Assembly: GCA_903888485.1 (NCBI GenBank)
Contig: CAISTS010000015.1
Coordinates: forward strand, 1 to 50,852
Origin: an uncultured bacterium
GTDB taxonomy: Bacteria > Pseudomonadota > Alphaproteobacteria > Rhodospirillales > Rhodospirillaceae
Reading direction: 5' to 3'
Length of the DNA stretch: 50,852 bases
Numbering within the stretch: the stretch's first letter is position 1; each line of letters starts with the position of its first letter. The position numbers and the translations under genes were made by a program. The notes under the pieces are model-generated. The model saw nothing but the letters and a program-made list of their open reading frames with translations. It was not told the DNA's origin and did no database searches. Shown here one piece after another: positions 31,906 through 40,990 of this stretch.

Positions 31906-33022
31906 TTACTGCGCGTGCTGCGGTACCGTTGAGGCGGGCGCGGGCCCGCCCGCGGCGGCGAGCGCGAGGAAATGCGCGCGAACGTTCTCGATATCATCGG
32001 CATTGAGCAGGTGCTTGAACGACGTCATACCCTTCTTGACAAGTGCGCCGTCGAGAACAACATTTCGGAACGCCGCCGGATCGAGAATCATCGGTGAGCG
32101 CGACATTTCTGGAAAATAGACGCCGCCAGCGCGGTGACAGATGTTGCAGTACGCGCGTGTGATGCGATCGCCCTCGCCGGGGTTGCCGGTTGAGGCCACG
32201 GCCTGGGCGAGATCGAGCGGTGGTGCGACCACGTACTCGGGATAGGCCGGCAACTGCGTGTTCGCACCGAGGTGTAGTCCCAGCTCTCCGACGGCACGGT
32301 CTGATAGTGCCAGACGTATTCGCCGGTGTCGGGTTTCAGGGCGACGATGGAAGTGAGGAACAGATTGTCGCCTTTGCCGCCGGAGCGCAGGCGGTGATTC
32401 CACGGGCTTCCGTTGCCGGTGCCGACGAGGACGAGGTCGGTTTTGGGATCGTAGATGATCGAATCCCACACCGTGCCGCCGCCGCCCATCTCTTTCCACT
32501 GACCGTCGCTCCACGTCGCCGCTGCTTTCTCTTTGAAGATTTTATCCGACGCGGCGTTGTCGGGTTCACCGTTAGGATTGGGCGTCATGTAGTAGCGCTA
32601 CGACAGTGCGCCGGTCTCGGCCTCGTAGGCGCTGACATAGCCGCGCGTGGCGCACCGGTGATGCTGTATTGCTTGGTGGTGTCGGTGGTCTGGGTCGACC
32701 ACGCCGGTTTGCCGGTCTTGGCGTCAAAGGCCGCAACCTTCGACCACGCCGTCGTGGTTTAAAGCACGCCGTCATGCACGAGCGGCGTTGCTTCCTGACC
32801 ACGGTCGGTGTCGAACGCGGCCCACCACGCCAGACCCAGCTTGCCGACGGAGTCTTTGTTGACCTGGGTGAGCGGCGAATAGCGCTGTTCTTCATAGTTG
32901 AGGCCGTAGGTAAGCCATTCACCCGGCTTGGTGTTCTCGATGCGGCTGCTATCGACACCGCTATCGCAAGCGGCGAGCCCGAGCGTGAGCACCACCGTGG
33001 CAAACCAAACACGTGCGCGCAT
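31906..33022 (-). pseudogene. PQQ-dependent alcohol dehydrogenase with haem c domain, decayed
   Basis: From ATG 33022 the frame encodes a lipoprotein-type signal peptide (LGLAAC) and NYEEQRYSPLTQVNKDSVGKLGLAWW, the start of a quinoprotein alcohol dehydrogenase. It then stops at TAA (32761) just before TTAWSKVAAFDAKTGKPAW. Further pieces are GYVSAYEAETGALS with TAG where Trp is usual, then [30 protein letters not shown] and GEYVWHYQT. The C-terminal cytochrome c domain has CNICH. Middle parts of the propeller are missing. Relatives are near 690 residues; here about 370 codons remain with at least two nonsense codons and frame changes. Confidence 0.8.
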
Positions 33023-33128
33023 GAGTCCCCTCCCCCGATAAGCCTCGAGATGAGTTTACCGGAGCGCCGATGGCGAAAACCACACGGCTGTGCCTATTGT
33101 TCTAGGATACGGAACGAGGGAGGTATGG

Positions 33129-33275
33129 ATGGCCATCGAACTCGATCACGTCATGGTGCACGCACCCGACAAGGTCGCCGTCGTGAAGAAGCTAGCGGAA
33201 ATCCTAGACGTGCCCTGGTCCGCCACCGGCGCCGGCCCTTTCGCGCCGGTGCCGCGCCTGGCGCCCCCCCCCTAA
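33129..33275 (+). pseudogene. VOC/glyoxalase-like N-terminal remnant
   Basis: The frame gives MAIELDHVMVHAPDKVAVVKK and LAEILDVPWSATGAGPFAPV, the first beta-alpha unit of a VOC-superfamily protein, then runs out of homology into a poly-C stretch (33267-33274) and stops. The expected second half, with the remaining metal ligands, is absent. Confidence 0.55.
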
Positions 33276-33411
33276 TTCACACATGTAGGCGAGCGGCGCC
33301 GGTCGCGTGCTTATCTTTCCGTGATAGATCGTTCTTACTGTGGCCGAATCTAGAGGAGCGCCGGGGGATCACGTGCCGTTGTAGGTGATGGTTTGTTATG
33401 ATGCCGGCGGC

Positions 33412-33642
33412 ATGGTGCGCCACGCTTGCGCGGTCGAAGCGTCCGACGAACAGACGGCGGCGGCGAACGCCCATCGCCTTTTCCTCAATCTTGGTTTGTC
33501 CGGTTAAGAGCTGTGGCTGGGCCGCCAAGAAATCGCCGAGCACTTCATCGACCGCAAACCCGTGCCCTTCGGCACCGCTCCCGACGATCAGCAGGGCAGC
33601 GCCCGCCCGCTCATGCGCTTCCTGGACGCACAGTTCGGTTGA
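33412..33642 (+). pseudogene. Unidentified reading frame with an internal stop
   Basis: A frame from ATG 33412 encodes HACAVEASDEQTAAANAHRLFLNLG, a TAA at 33505, then ELWLGRQEIAEHFIDRKPVP, FGTAPDDQQG and PLMRFLDAQFG before TGA at 33642. The residue use is protein-like and the two halves are in the same frame, suggesting a gene with one nonsense codon. I do not recognise the family. Confidence 0.35.
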
Positions 33643-33648
33643 CCGCCG

Positions 33649-34860
33649 TTATCCGCTGATCAATCCGAGCGGCTTGTAAGCCACGCTCGGGAAGACGCTG
33701 GTGATGCGCTCCTGGCTCATGCGCGTGGTCAAAATCTCGGAAAGCACCTGACGTGAATCGGTGGTGACGGCCAAATCGCCGCCGTCGAGTTGGTTGTCCT
33801 TCATGCCGGGCCATTGGCCGTAGATCTTTCCGCCGGCAACACCAGCGCCCATCACCATCATCACCGAGGCCGCGCCATGGTCGGTGCCGTAGGTGGCGTT
33901 CTCGTAAGCACGCCGGCCGAATTCGGTCTGCACGGCGATGGTGACGCGGCTCATCAATGTGGGGCCGAGGTCGTCCGTGAAGGCATAGAGCGCGTTGGAG
34001 AGCTCTTCGACGGAATTGCTGAAGTTGTTGTTGATGTATTCGTGATGGTCCCAGCCGCCATAGTCGACGGTGGCGACTTCGATGCCCATGTTCATCTTGA
34101 TGGCGCGCGCCAGCGGCTGCAGTTTGTTCGACAGATTGCCGAAGGTGTAGTTGGGGTTCGGCGTGCGCGGCAGCGTGGAGACGCGTTCGCGCACCACCTG
34201 GCATATCTTCAGCGTCGTCTGTACGGATTTCGCCGAAGGCGTATTGCCCTTGTTAAGGGCTGACATGAGATCGCCGCGCTCGTTGTCGATGTAATAGGGC
34301 AACGACTCGAGCTCGGTGGTGGGTACGATGCCGCTCGTCCCGCGCAGCGGCGATGTGCCGATGACCGAATCCGCAGTGGCGAGGAACTCGCTGGCCGGAC
34401 CTACGCGTGTGAGCAAGTGGCGCGCCAGCCAACCGTTGGTGACCCCGATATCGGCATCGCCGATGCCTTTGTCGACCATCTCCTGAACTTCGAAGTGGCT
34501 GCGGAGTTGCGTGGGCGCGCCGACGGCGTGCACAAAGGCCAGCTCTTTGTCGATGAACATCTGGCGCAGTTGCCCCGCGTCGGGATGCAGGAAAAATTGC
34601 ACACCATCGAGCTTCGCCAGCGCCGGTGCGGCGTTGAGGCCGACGGTGTTGATCGCGATGCTGGGACGCATCTGCCGGTAGGCACCGTCGTCCGCCGGCG
34701 CAAGGAGATGCAAGCCGTCCATGCCGAAGCGCAGGAAGATATAGACCAGAATATTACGGGGAGCGCCGACATCGGCGCCGAGCGCAATGTTGACGCCGGG
34801 GGTCCAGGGCATCAGCGCCCCACCCGCCAACATCAGCATTGTACGCCGTGAGATTGTCAT
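33649..34860 (-). CDS. DUF1501 protein, Tat-exported
   Basis: This 403-residue protein has an N-terminal twin-arginine signal (MTISRRTMLMLAGGAL...). The DUF1501 body follows: ILVYIFLRFGMDGLHLLAPADDGAYRQMRP, FVHAVGAPTQLRSHFEVQEMVD, TVDYGGWDHHEYINN, VQTEFGRRAYEN and GTDHGAASVMMVMG, with the KIYGQWPGM segment. The fold belongs to the alkaline phosphatase/sulfatase superfamily, but the activity is not established. It is encoded 8 nt after the DUF1800 gene, its usual partner. Confidence 0.92.
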   Translation of the reverse strand: MTISRRTMLMLAGGALMPWTPGVNIALGADVGAPRNILVYIFLRFGMDGLHLLAPADDGAYRQMRPSIAINTVGLNAAPALAKLDGVQFFLHPDAGQLRQMFIDKELAFVHAVGAPTQLRSHFEVQEMVDKGIGDADIGVTNGWLARHLLTRVGPASEFLATADSVIGTSPLRGTSGIVPTTELESLPYYIDNERGDLMSALNKGNTPSAKSVQTTLKICQVVRERVSTLPRTPNPNYTFGNLSNKLQPLARAIKMNMGIEVATVDYGGWDHHEYINNNFSNSVEELSNALYAFTDDLGPTLMSRVTIAVQTEFGRRAYENATYGTDHGAASVMMVMGAGVAGGKIYGQWPGMKDNQLDGGDLAVTTDSRQVLSEILTTRMSQERITSVFPSVAYKPLGLISG

Positions 34861-34868
34861 GACCCGCC

Positions 34869-36419
34869 CTAGTGGTAGACGAACTCAGGTGCCGTCGCGA
34901 GCACCGAGATGAACTTGCCGCCAAAGGCCTCGCGGAAGAACTGCTGGCCGCCATAGCCTTCGAAGATGCGCGAAACCGCGATCGTTAGCGCCGACATAGC
35001 TTCGTCGCTGAGGCGGTATCCAATGAGGCGGCCGACCCAATATTCGGTCACCAGCGTGGGCGACTTTTGTATGTCCAGCGGCGTCTGGGCGAGGAAATCG
35101 ACGACCGTCATGACGCTGTAGGTCATGTACAACAGATGATTCCAGACCGCGATGTTGGTCGAGCTGTTGAGCCAGAACTCATTGTCGTCGGGACGGCCAT
35201 CGGGAGTTGGCCAACTGAAGGGGCCGTCGGACACGGCATTCAGCATGTAGTACTGGGTACTCGGCTGAACTTCGGCATCCATCGTGCGCGCGAGCGCGAT
35301 CCAGCGTTCGTGCGGCCGGCGCACCTTCGTCTGCGGCCCCTGTCCGATCTCGGGGCCATCGAGCAGGATGGCACGCAACACCTGCGCGATATGATCGGGC
35401 TTTTCGTAGTGCTTCACCCAAGCGGCGCGGGCGCGCGCCAGCACGGCGGGCGGCGGTCTCTCGCCAAAGAGGTGCTTGCAAATCTTGGCGGTGATGAAGG
35501 TCGCCGTTGCGGGGTGCGCACAAGCAATGTCGAGGACCTTGTTGCCTTGATGGATGCCGCTCAAGGTCGAGAGATCGAAGCCGAGGAATATCCCGGCTTT
35601 GTCGCTGTGCTGGGAGGGGTTGAAGAAAAACTCTCCGGTGTTCTCGTTCGTGTTCCAGCCTTGCTTGATGGTCCAACCCGACAGCGCGTGCGAAGCCTGA
35701 GCGACGTCTTCGTCGGTGAATCCCAGAGCGCTGACATCCGCGCCGCCGCTGTTCTTGCCGTAATAAGCGCCCCGCCCCAGTGTGTGCAGTTCGAGCACTT
35801 CGCGCGCATAGTTCTCGTTGGGGTGCTGGGCGTTACTGTCGGCGTTGTCGAGGTACTTGAGCATGGCGGAAGACGTCGCCACCCACGCCATCATGGTGCG
35901 GAAATTGCCAAAGACATTGGGCCGGATGACGTCACGGTCGTACGGGATCAGCGACCAGATGACTTCAAAGCCCTTGTACAGCGAGACGCTGAAGTGGTTC
36001 AGCCAGAAGTCGGTCATGACTTCGCGCAGTTGATAGCGGCTGTGCGTATTGCGAATGAAGACCGATGAAGTCAGTTCGTCGAGGGGGCGCGATTGCTCGG
36101 GATAAGCCGATCGAAAGAGGACCTCGCGGTTGAGTCGCCACAACTCCTTGGCGCTGGTCCAGAGATACTGCAGCGGGCGCTGCTCGTTCACCGCCGGCCA
36201 CTTCTGGTTCATCGAATCATACGCGTCGTATTGGATGTAAAGCTTGCGGCTGCGGAGGTAAGCGTCGAGGGCGGGGTCGTCGCCCGCGGGCGGACGGAGC
36301 TGATCCTCGACCCACGCGGCGAATCCGGTTTGCTGCACGGATTGGATGTCACGGTCACGCGCCCCGAAGGTGGTCCGGTTCAGCGCAATCAGCTCGAATG
36401 AGGGTTGGGAAGGAAGCAT
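34869..36419 (-). CDS. DUF1800 protein
   Basis: This 516-residue protein matches DUF1800: LNRTTFGARDRDIQSVQQTGFAAWVEDQLRP, LREVMTDFWLNHFSV, NENYAREVLELHTLGRGAYY, DEDVAQASHALSGWTI, ITAKICKHLFGERPP and WPTPDGRPDDNEFWLNSS. DUF1800-DUF1501 pairs occur widely in bacteria; proposed roles are extracytoplasmic and unproven. No clear signal peptide is visible, so export may rely on the DUF1501 partner or an upstream start. It is the first gene of the pair, 191 nt from iorB. Confidence 0.92.
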   Translation of the reverse strand: MLPSQPSFELIALNRTTFGARDRDIQSVQQTGFAAWVEDQLRPPAGDDPALDAYLRSRKLYIQYDAYDSMNQKWPAVNEQRPLQYLWTSAKELWRLNREVLFRSAYPEQSRPLDELTSSVFIRNTHSRYQLREVMTDFWLNHFSVSLYKGFEVIWSLIPYDRDVIRPNVFGNFRTMMAWVATSSAMLKYLDNADSNAQHPNENYAREVLELHTLGRGAYYGKNSGGADVSALGFTDEDVAQASHALSGWTIKQGWNTNENTGEFFFNPSQHSDKAGIFLGFDLSTLSGIHQGNKVLDIACAHPATATFITAKICKHLFGERPPPAVLARARAAWVKHYEKPDHIAQVLRAILLDGPEIGQGPQTKVRRPHERWIALARTMDAEVQPSTQYYMLNAVSDGPFSWPTPDGRPDDNEFWLNSSTNIAVWNHLLYMTYSVMTVVDFLAQTPLDIQKSPTLVTEYWVGRLIGYRLSDEAMSALTIAVSRIFEGYGGQQFFREAFGGKFISVLATAPEFVYH

Positions 36420-36555
36420 CGCTGGTGGGCGGCAGGCTCCAGGTGAGGATGTTACAATCCTAGCACAGAAGCTTACTAAGGGTTGAAATTAGAGATGCTT
36501 AAATCCCTGAAGGGCAAAAGGTTTTTCTGCCGAACCATTTGGTCGGGCAAAGAAA

Positions 36556-36585
36556 AAGGGCGCGGCCATTGAGGCCCGCGCCCTT
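36556..36585 (-). terminator. Intrinsic terminator after iorAB
   Basis: On the minus strand, AAGGGCGCGG and CCGCGCCCTT form a 10-bp stem with a 10-nt loop, followed by TTTTTCTTT. It lies 26 nt downstream of the iorB stop and separates that operon from the DUF1800-DUF1501 pair. Confidence 0.8.
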
Positions 36586-36610
36586 CTAACGTTTTGGCCT
36601 CGACCGGCCT

Positions 36611-38863
36611 TTAGACGGCGGCTCCGCCTTTGGAGACCTTGTTGAGCGGCACATCGCGCACGCGCACGCCCGTGGCGGCGAAGATGGCGTTGGCCACGGC
36701 CGGCAGAGTCGGCGGCAGCGCCGGCTCGCCAAGTCCGGTCGGGTTGTTGCCCGACTTGATGAAGTGCACTTCCACCGGTGGGGCCTGGTTCATGCGCAAG
36801 AGCGGGAAGGTGTCGAAGTTGCCTTCGACCACGCCGCCATTGGCAATGGTGATCTCCTGGGCGAGCAGGTTGCCGATGCCGTCGAGCGTCGCGCCCTGCA
36901 CCTGATTGATCGCACCGCTCGGATTGACGATGTGAGCGCCGACGTCGGCCGCGACCCAGATCTTGTTGACCTTTACCTGACCGATGCCGTTCTCGCCCTT
37001 CTTCGCAGCCGTGACTTCGGCGACGTGGGCGACGTAGCCCTGGTGCGAGAAGTAATAGGCGAGACCCAGCGCCGTGCCCGCAGGCAGCGTGCGCTTGCCC
37101 CAGCCCGCCTTCTCGGCGACGAGGTGCACGGCGGCGCGCATGCGTTCGAAATTGAACGACGGCGGCGTTGGCGCGCCGGGCTGGCCTTGCGGCGCAGCCG
37201 CTTGAACGCGGCGTTCGGCGAGCAGATTGAGATGGAACGCGAGGGGGTCCTGGCCAGAGGCGTGCGCGACTTCGTCCAGGAACGACTGGAAGACGAACGC
37301 GAGCGCGTTGCTGCCGGGCGCACGAAGCGGGCCCGTCGGGGTGCCGAGTGGGATCAAGCTCGCGCCGAATTCGAGGTTCGGCACGAAATCGGCTGGGAAG
37401 ACCGAGGCACCCATGTTCGCCAGCGGCGCGTATTTACCATCGTTGCCGAAGCTGACGAAGTGATCGGTGAGCGCGATCAGCTTGCCCTGCGCATCGATAC
37501 CGGCCTTGAACGTGTGGAAACCGCCGGGACGATAGCAATCGTGGCGGATGTCGTCTTCGCGGGTCCAGAGCACCTTCACTGGCGCGCCGGCCTCGCGCGC
37601 GATCCACGCCGCTTCGATGATCGGATCGGCGCTGGAGCGCCGGCCGAAGCCGCCGCCGGCGCGAACCATGTTGATGGTGATGTCCTTCTCGGCAATCCCC
37701 ATGGTCTTGGCGATCAGCGCGCGGCCATTGCCCGGATTTTGCGTCGGCGACCAGACTTCCATCTTGCCGTCCTGGAAACGCGCCGTGGAGTTCATCGGCT
37801 CCATGCAGGCGTGCGCGAGGAACGGATAGGAGTAAGACGCTTCCACGATCTTCGCGGCGCCTTTGAAGGCGGCTTCGACGTCGCCGTCCTTGCGGATCGA
37901 CATCACCGGCTTCTGTTTGGCGAGCGCGGCCGCCTGAGCGGCGTAGCCTTTCGAGCTTTGCGAGGCGTGCGGACCGGTGGTCCATTCGACGCGCAATTTG
38001 CGGCGCGCGGCGAGCGCCTGATACCAGGTGTCGGCGACGATGGCGACGCCGCCGGAAATGCCGCCGCTGAGGGTCATTTCGCCCTCCGGGATCGTGCCCT
38101 TCACGACAAAGGCATTGCGCACGCCGGGCATGGTACGCACGTCGTCGAGGTTGGCGCGCGCGACTTCGCCGCGCCACACGGGGCACTTCTCGAAGGTAGC
38201 GTACAGCATGCCGGGCACGGCGACGTCGATACCGTACAGCGGTTGGCCGGTGACAATCTTGGGTCCGTCGACGTCCTTGGCCGAGTGGCCGATGACCTTG
38301 AAGTCTTTCGGATCTTTCAGCGCGACCGCCTTGAGATCGGGCACAGGCATTTTGGCGGCAGCCGAAGCAATCTGACCGTAGGTGACCGCGCGGCCCGAGG
38401 CCGCGTGCGTCACGACGCCGCTGTTGGTGGTGAGTTCGCTTTCCGGCACACGCAGCGTCTTGGCCGCGGTGGCGACCAGCATCTGGCGGCCGGCGGCGCC
38501 GACACGGCGCAGCATGTCCCAGTTGCGCGGGATCGAGGTGCTGCCGCCCGCGGACTGCACGCCGAACCTATCGGGATCGAAGTTCGCCATCTCGACGCGC
38601 ACGTTCTTCCAATCGACGTCGAGTTCGTCGGCGATGATCATCGGCAGCGAGGTTTTGATGCCCTGCCCGATTTCTGGATTCTTCGCGGCGATGGTGACGA
38701 TGTTGTCCGGCGAAATGCGGATGAAGGCGTTGATCGCCGCATCCGGTGTGTTGGCTTCCGCGCTGCCCAGGGGCGCGAGACGGAAGGACAGAAGCAGGCC
38801 GCCGCCGACGGCGCTGGCTTTGAGGAATGTGCGGCGTGAGGCAGAAGTGCTGTGATGTGTCAT
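36611..38863 (-). CDS. iorB: Molybdopterin-binding large subunit, isoquinoline 1-oxidoreductase type
   Basis: This 750-residue enzyme of the xanthine-oxidase family, single-chain large subunit type, has a Tat signal (SRRTFLKASAVGGGLLL). The cofactor-binding body has NPEIGQGIKTSLPMIIADELDVDW, GAAGRQMLVATAA, VVTGQPLYGIDVAVPGMLYA, CMEPMNSTARFQDGKMEVWSPTQNP, GGGFGRRSSADPIIEAAW and PLRAPGSNALAFVFQSFLDEVAH. The catalytic Glu lies in GLGEPALPPTLPAVANAIF. It hydroxylates aromatic heterocycles or oxidises aldehydes in the periplasm using Mo-cytosine-dinucleotide. It pairs with the Fe-S subunit encoded 3 nt upstream. The exact substrate is not readable. Confidence 0.9.
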   Translation of the reverse strand: MTHHSTSASRRTFLKASAVGGGLLLSFRLAPLGSAEANTPDAAINAFIRISPDNIVTIAAKNPEIGQGIKTSLPMIIADELDVDWKNVRVEMANFDPDRFGVQSAGGSTSIPRNWDMLRRVGAAGRQMLVATAAKTLRVPESELTTNSGVVTHAASGRAVTYGQIASAAAKMPVPDLKAVALKDPKDFKVIGHSAKDVDGPKIVTGQPLYGIDVAVPGMLYATFEKCPVWRGEVARANLDDVRTMPGVRNAFVVKGTIPEGEMTLSGGISGGVAIVADTWYQALAARRKLRVEWTTGPHASQSSKGYAAQAAALAKQKPVMSIRKDGDVEAAFKGAAKIVEASYSYPFLAHACMEPMNSTARFQDGKMEVWSPTQNPGNGRALIAKTMGIAEKDITINMVRAGGGFGRRSSADPIIEAAWIAREAGAPVKVLWTREDDIRHDCYRPGGFHTFKAGIDAQGKLIALTDHFVSFGNDGKYAPLANMGASVFPADFVPNLEFGASLIPLGTPTGPLRAPGSNALAFVFQSFLDEVAHASGQDPLAFHLNLLAERRVQAAAPQGQPGAPTPPSFNFERMRAAVHLVAEKAGWGKRTLPAGTALGLAYYFSHQGYVAHVAEVTAAKKGENGIGQVKVNKIWVAADVGAHIVNPSGAINQVQGATLDGIGNLLAQEITIANGGVVEGNFDTFPLLRMNQAPPVEVHFIKSGNNPTGLGEPALPPTLPAVANAIFAATGVRVRDVPLNKVSKGGAAV

Positions 38864-38866
38864 GGC

Positions 38867-39340
38867 TTAGGCCTCCTTCACGACCGGTTGACCCGACGCC
38901 AGCTTGATGGCGGCGCGGATGCGGTTGTAGGTGGCGCAGCGGCAGATGTTGCCGGTCATGTGCGCGTCGATATCGGCATCCGTCGGCTTGGGTGTCTGCT
39001 CGAGCAGCTTGGTGGCCGACATGATCTGGCCCGCCTGGCAGTAGCCGCACTGGGCGACATCGAGCTCAATCCAGGCGTCTTGCACCTTCTTGCCGATCTC
39101 GGTCGCGCCGATGGCTTCGATGGTTGTGACTTTGGAATCACCCACGCTCGCGATCGGCGTAACGCAAGAGCGCACGGCGACGCCGTTCACATGCACTGTG
39201 CACGCGCCGCACAGACCCGAGCCGCAACCGTATTTCGATCCTTTGAGATCGAGCACGTCGCGCAAAACCCACAGAAGGGGCGTGGCCTCGTCCACATCGA
39301 CAGTGTGACTCGTGCCGTTGACAGTCAGGGTAAAGGCCAT
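38867..39340 (-). CDS. iorA: (2Fe-2S)-binding small subunit of the IorAB-type oxidoreductase
   Basis: This 157-residue iron-sulfur protein has a plant-type ferredoxin cluster at Cys39, 44, 47 and 59 ([13 protein letters not shown]) and a second cluster at Cys98, 101, 133 and 135 ([11 protein letters not shown] and [13 protein letters not shown]). It passes electrons from the molybdenum site of IorB to an external acceptor. It has no signal peptide and would be co-exported with IorB (hitchhiker). It is the first gene of the pair and lies 182 nt downstream of the amidohydrolase. Confidence 0.92.
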   Translation of the reverse strand: MAFTLTVNGTSHTVDVDEATPLLWVLRDVLDLKGSKYGCGSGLCGACTVHVNGVAVRSCVTPIASVGDSKVTTIEAIGATEIGKKVQDAWIELDVAQCGYCQAGQIMSATKLLEQTPKPTDADIDAHMTGNICRCATYNRIRAAIKLASGQPVVKEA

Positions 39341-39522
39341 GGTTCCTCCGGATCAGAAATGCGGTGCGCAGATGACGGGAAACGCGGCCTAACGCGTGAC
39401 GGCGCAGGCCGAAAAAGTAGCGCAGCATATCATCTTCCGGTCAGCGGCGGCACCCGGCGCGCATGGGGGAGGAGTCGGGATCGGGCTGTCTCGCCGCGCG
39501 GAACGATAGTGATATCAGATAC

Positions 39523-40887
39523 TTAGCAGGAGACAAGGTTGCCTAGGACAATGTTTTGGCCGGCCAGGGCGCCGTATAGCCGGTCGGCCAGCGCCGTCAG
39601 GCCGCCTTCGGGCAGCTGAGCGGCATTAAGCGCGCGCTCCAGTTTGCAGATGGCGACGGTTTCGCTGGTGCTCATGCCGAGCTTGGTGAAGGCCTCGAGC
39701 GTACCGAAAAGCGGCACGCCATTCACCATGACGAGTGTGATGTCCTCGGGTTTGGCGACGGTCAGCGCATCGTAAGGATCGTCGTTCTTCGAACTGAGCA
39801 TGAAGAGGTCGGCGTAGAGGCCAGCCTTGATGCTGCCGACCTTGTCATCGATCTTGGCGATGCGCGCCGGGGTGCTGGTGGCCATTTCGAACAATTGCTT
39901 GTTCGAGATGTCCCCGCCGAAGTTTTTTTCGATGACGCGCGCGGCGTAGTTGATCTCACCCAGCATGTTCATGCTGCCCGTGGGCGACCAATCGGGCGCC
40001 AAAGCTACGCTGACCCTGCGCTTCAAAGCGCCCGGCACATCGGCCGTGTCCGAATAGAGCTCGAAGTTGCTGCGCGGCGACCAGATCAACGCGGTGCCGG
40101 CGGCCGCCATCTTGGTGAATTCGGCATCGCCCAGGGCGACGCCGTGGATGATGCCGGTCTTGTTGGTGAGAAGCCCAGCTTTCTCGAGTTCCGCGAATTC
40201 CGAGGCATTGACCTGGTCACTACGCTTGCCCTCGCCGAGATGCACGCCGATGAAATCGAGCTTGCCTGCTTTGAAGTCGGACAACGTTTGCGCCGAGAGT
40301 TTCTGATCCGAAGGCCAAATGCCGAGCACGTTGCCGATGCGCTCCTGCCCCACTGCCGTGCCATAGAAGCCCGACGCCCAATCGAGATTACGCGCGAGGC
40401 CGACGACACAGGGTTCGACCTTGGGCGTATCGGCCGGTTCGAAAAGTCCGGTGATGGAGGTCGTGCCGCCCATGAGCGCCATGAGCTCCCCGTAGGCGTC
40501 CATGTCGCAGAAGTATTTCTGAACCAGGATGTCTTCAGGCTGCTGGATGATCTTGTGATAGCCGGGATGATTGCGCCACTGGTAGCGGTTGGGGAACTTC
40601 TGGTTCGGCACCCACTTCGGGAACATGGCGTAGAGCGGGTGATTGTGCAGATCGACAAAGCCGGGGAAGATGTAATCCTTGCTGATGATCTCACGCGCGC
40701 CGACGATATTGGGCTTCTGCGCGGCCACGGCGGTGATCTTCCCGTTCTGCACAGCCACCCAGCCGTTCTCAATGACGCGCTCGGGCGTAACCACGGTTCC
40801 ATTCAGCAGGATCGCGGAAGGCTCGGCGGCTTGCGCCGACGCGAGCAGCCCCAGCGCGATCATGCAGCCCGCGAGGATCGTTTTCAT
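39523..40887 (-). CDS. Secreted amidohydrolase
   Basis: This 454-residue amidohydrolase-superfamily protein has a signal peptide (MKTILAGCMIALGLLASAQA). The metal site starts with His81 and His83 in DLHNHP. Further candidate ligands are GVHLGEG, GIIHGVAL and the Asp in LAPDWSPTGS, the usual AtzA/TrzN-type arrangement. The N- and C-terminal parts form the small beta domain (AILLNGTVVTPERVIENGWVAVQNGKI; ITLVMVNGVPLFG). A cyclic amide or amine is a likely substrate class. The ATG at 40887 has AGGAG upstream; it may be co-transcribed with iorAB and pre-process its substrate. Confidence 0.85.
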   Translation of the reverse strand: MKTILAGCMIALGLLASAQAAEPSAILLNGTVVTPERVIENGWVAVQNGKITAVAAQKPNIVGAREIISKDYIFPGFVDLHNHPLYAMFPKWVPNQKFPNRYQWRNHPGYHKIIQQPEDILVQKYFCDMDAYGELMALMGGTTSITGLFEPADTPKVEPCVVGLARNLDWASGFYGTAVGQERIGNVLGIWPSDQKLSAQTLSDFKAGKLDFIGVHLGEGKRSDQVNASEFAELEKAGLLTNKTGIIHGVALGDAEFTKMAAAGTALIWSPRSNFELYSDTADVPGALKRRVSVALAPDWSPTGSMNMLGEINYAARVIEKNFGGDISNKQLFEMATSTPARIAKIDDKVGSIKAGLYADLFMLSSKNDDPYDALTVAKPEDITLVMVNGVPLFGTLEAFTKLGMSTSETVAICKLERALNAAQLPEGGLTALADRLYGALAGQNIVLGNLVSC

Positions 40888-40990
40888 GGCCGATCTCCTA
40901 TAACGCATTCCGATTCACCGGTGGCAAAGGTGACAGGGGCTTATATTATGATCGCAAGCGCATAAATTCGAGAATGAATTGGTAATTCCC

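Noticed and set aside
35067..36068. Long plus-strand frame antisense to the DUF1800 gene
   Set aside because: Shadow of a real gene with strong family motifs on the other strand.
36764..38839. A very long open frame (about 690 codons) antisense to iorB
   Set aside because: It mirrors the codons of iorB on the other strand, a common effect in GC-rich genes. Its product is rich in Arg, His, Gly and Asp with no domain.
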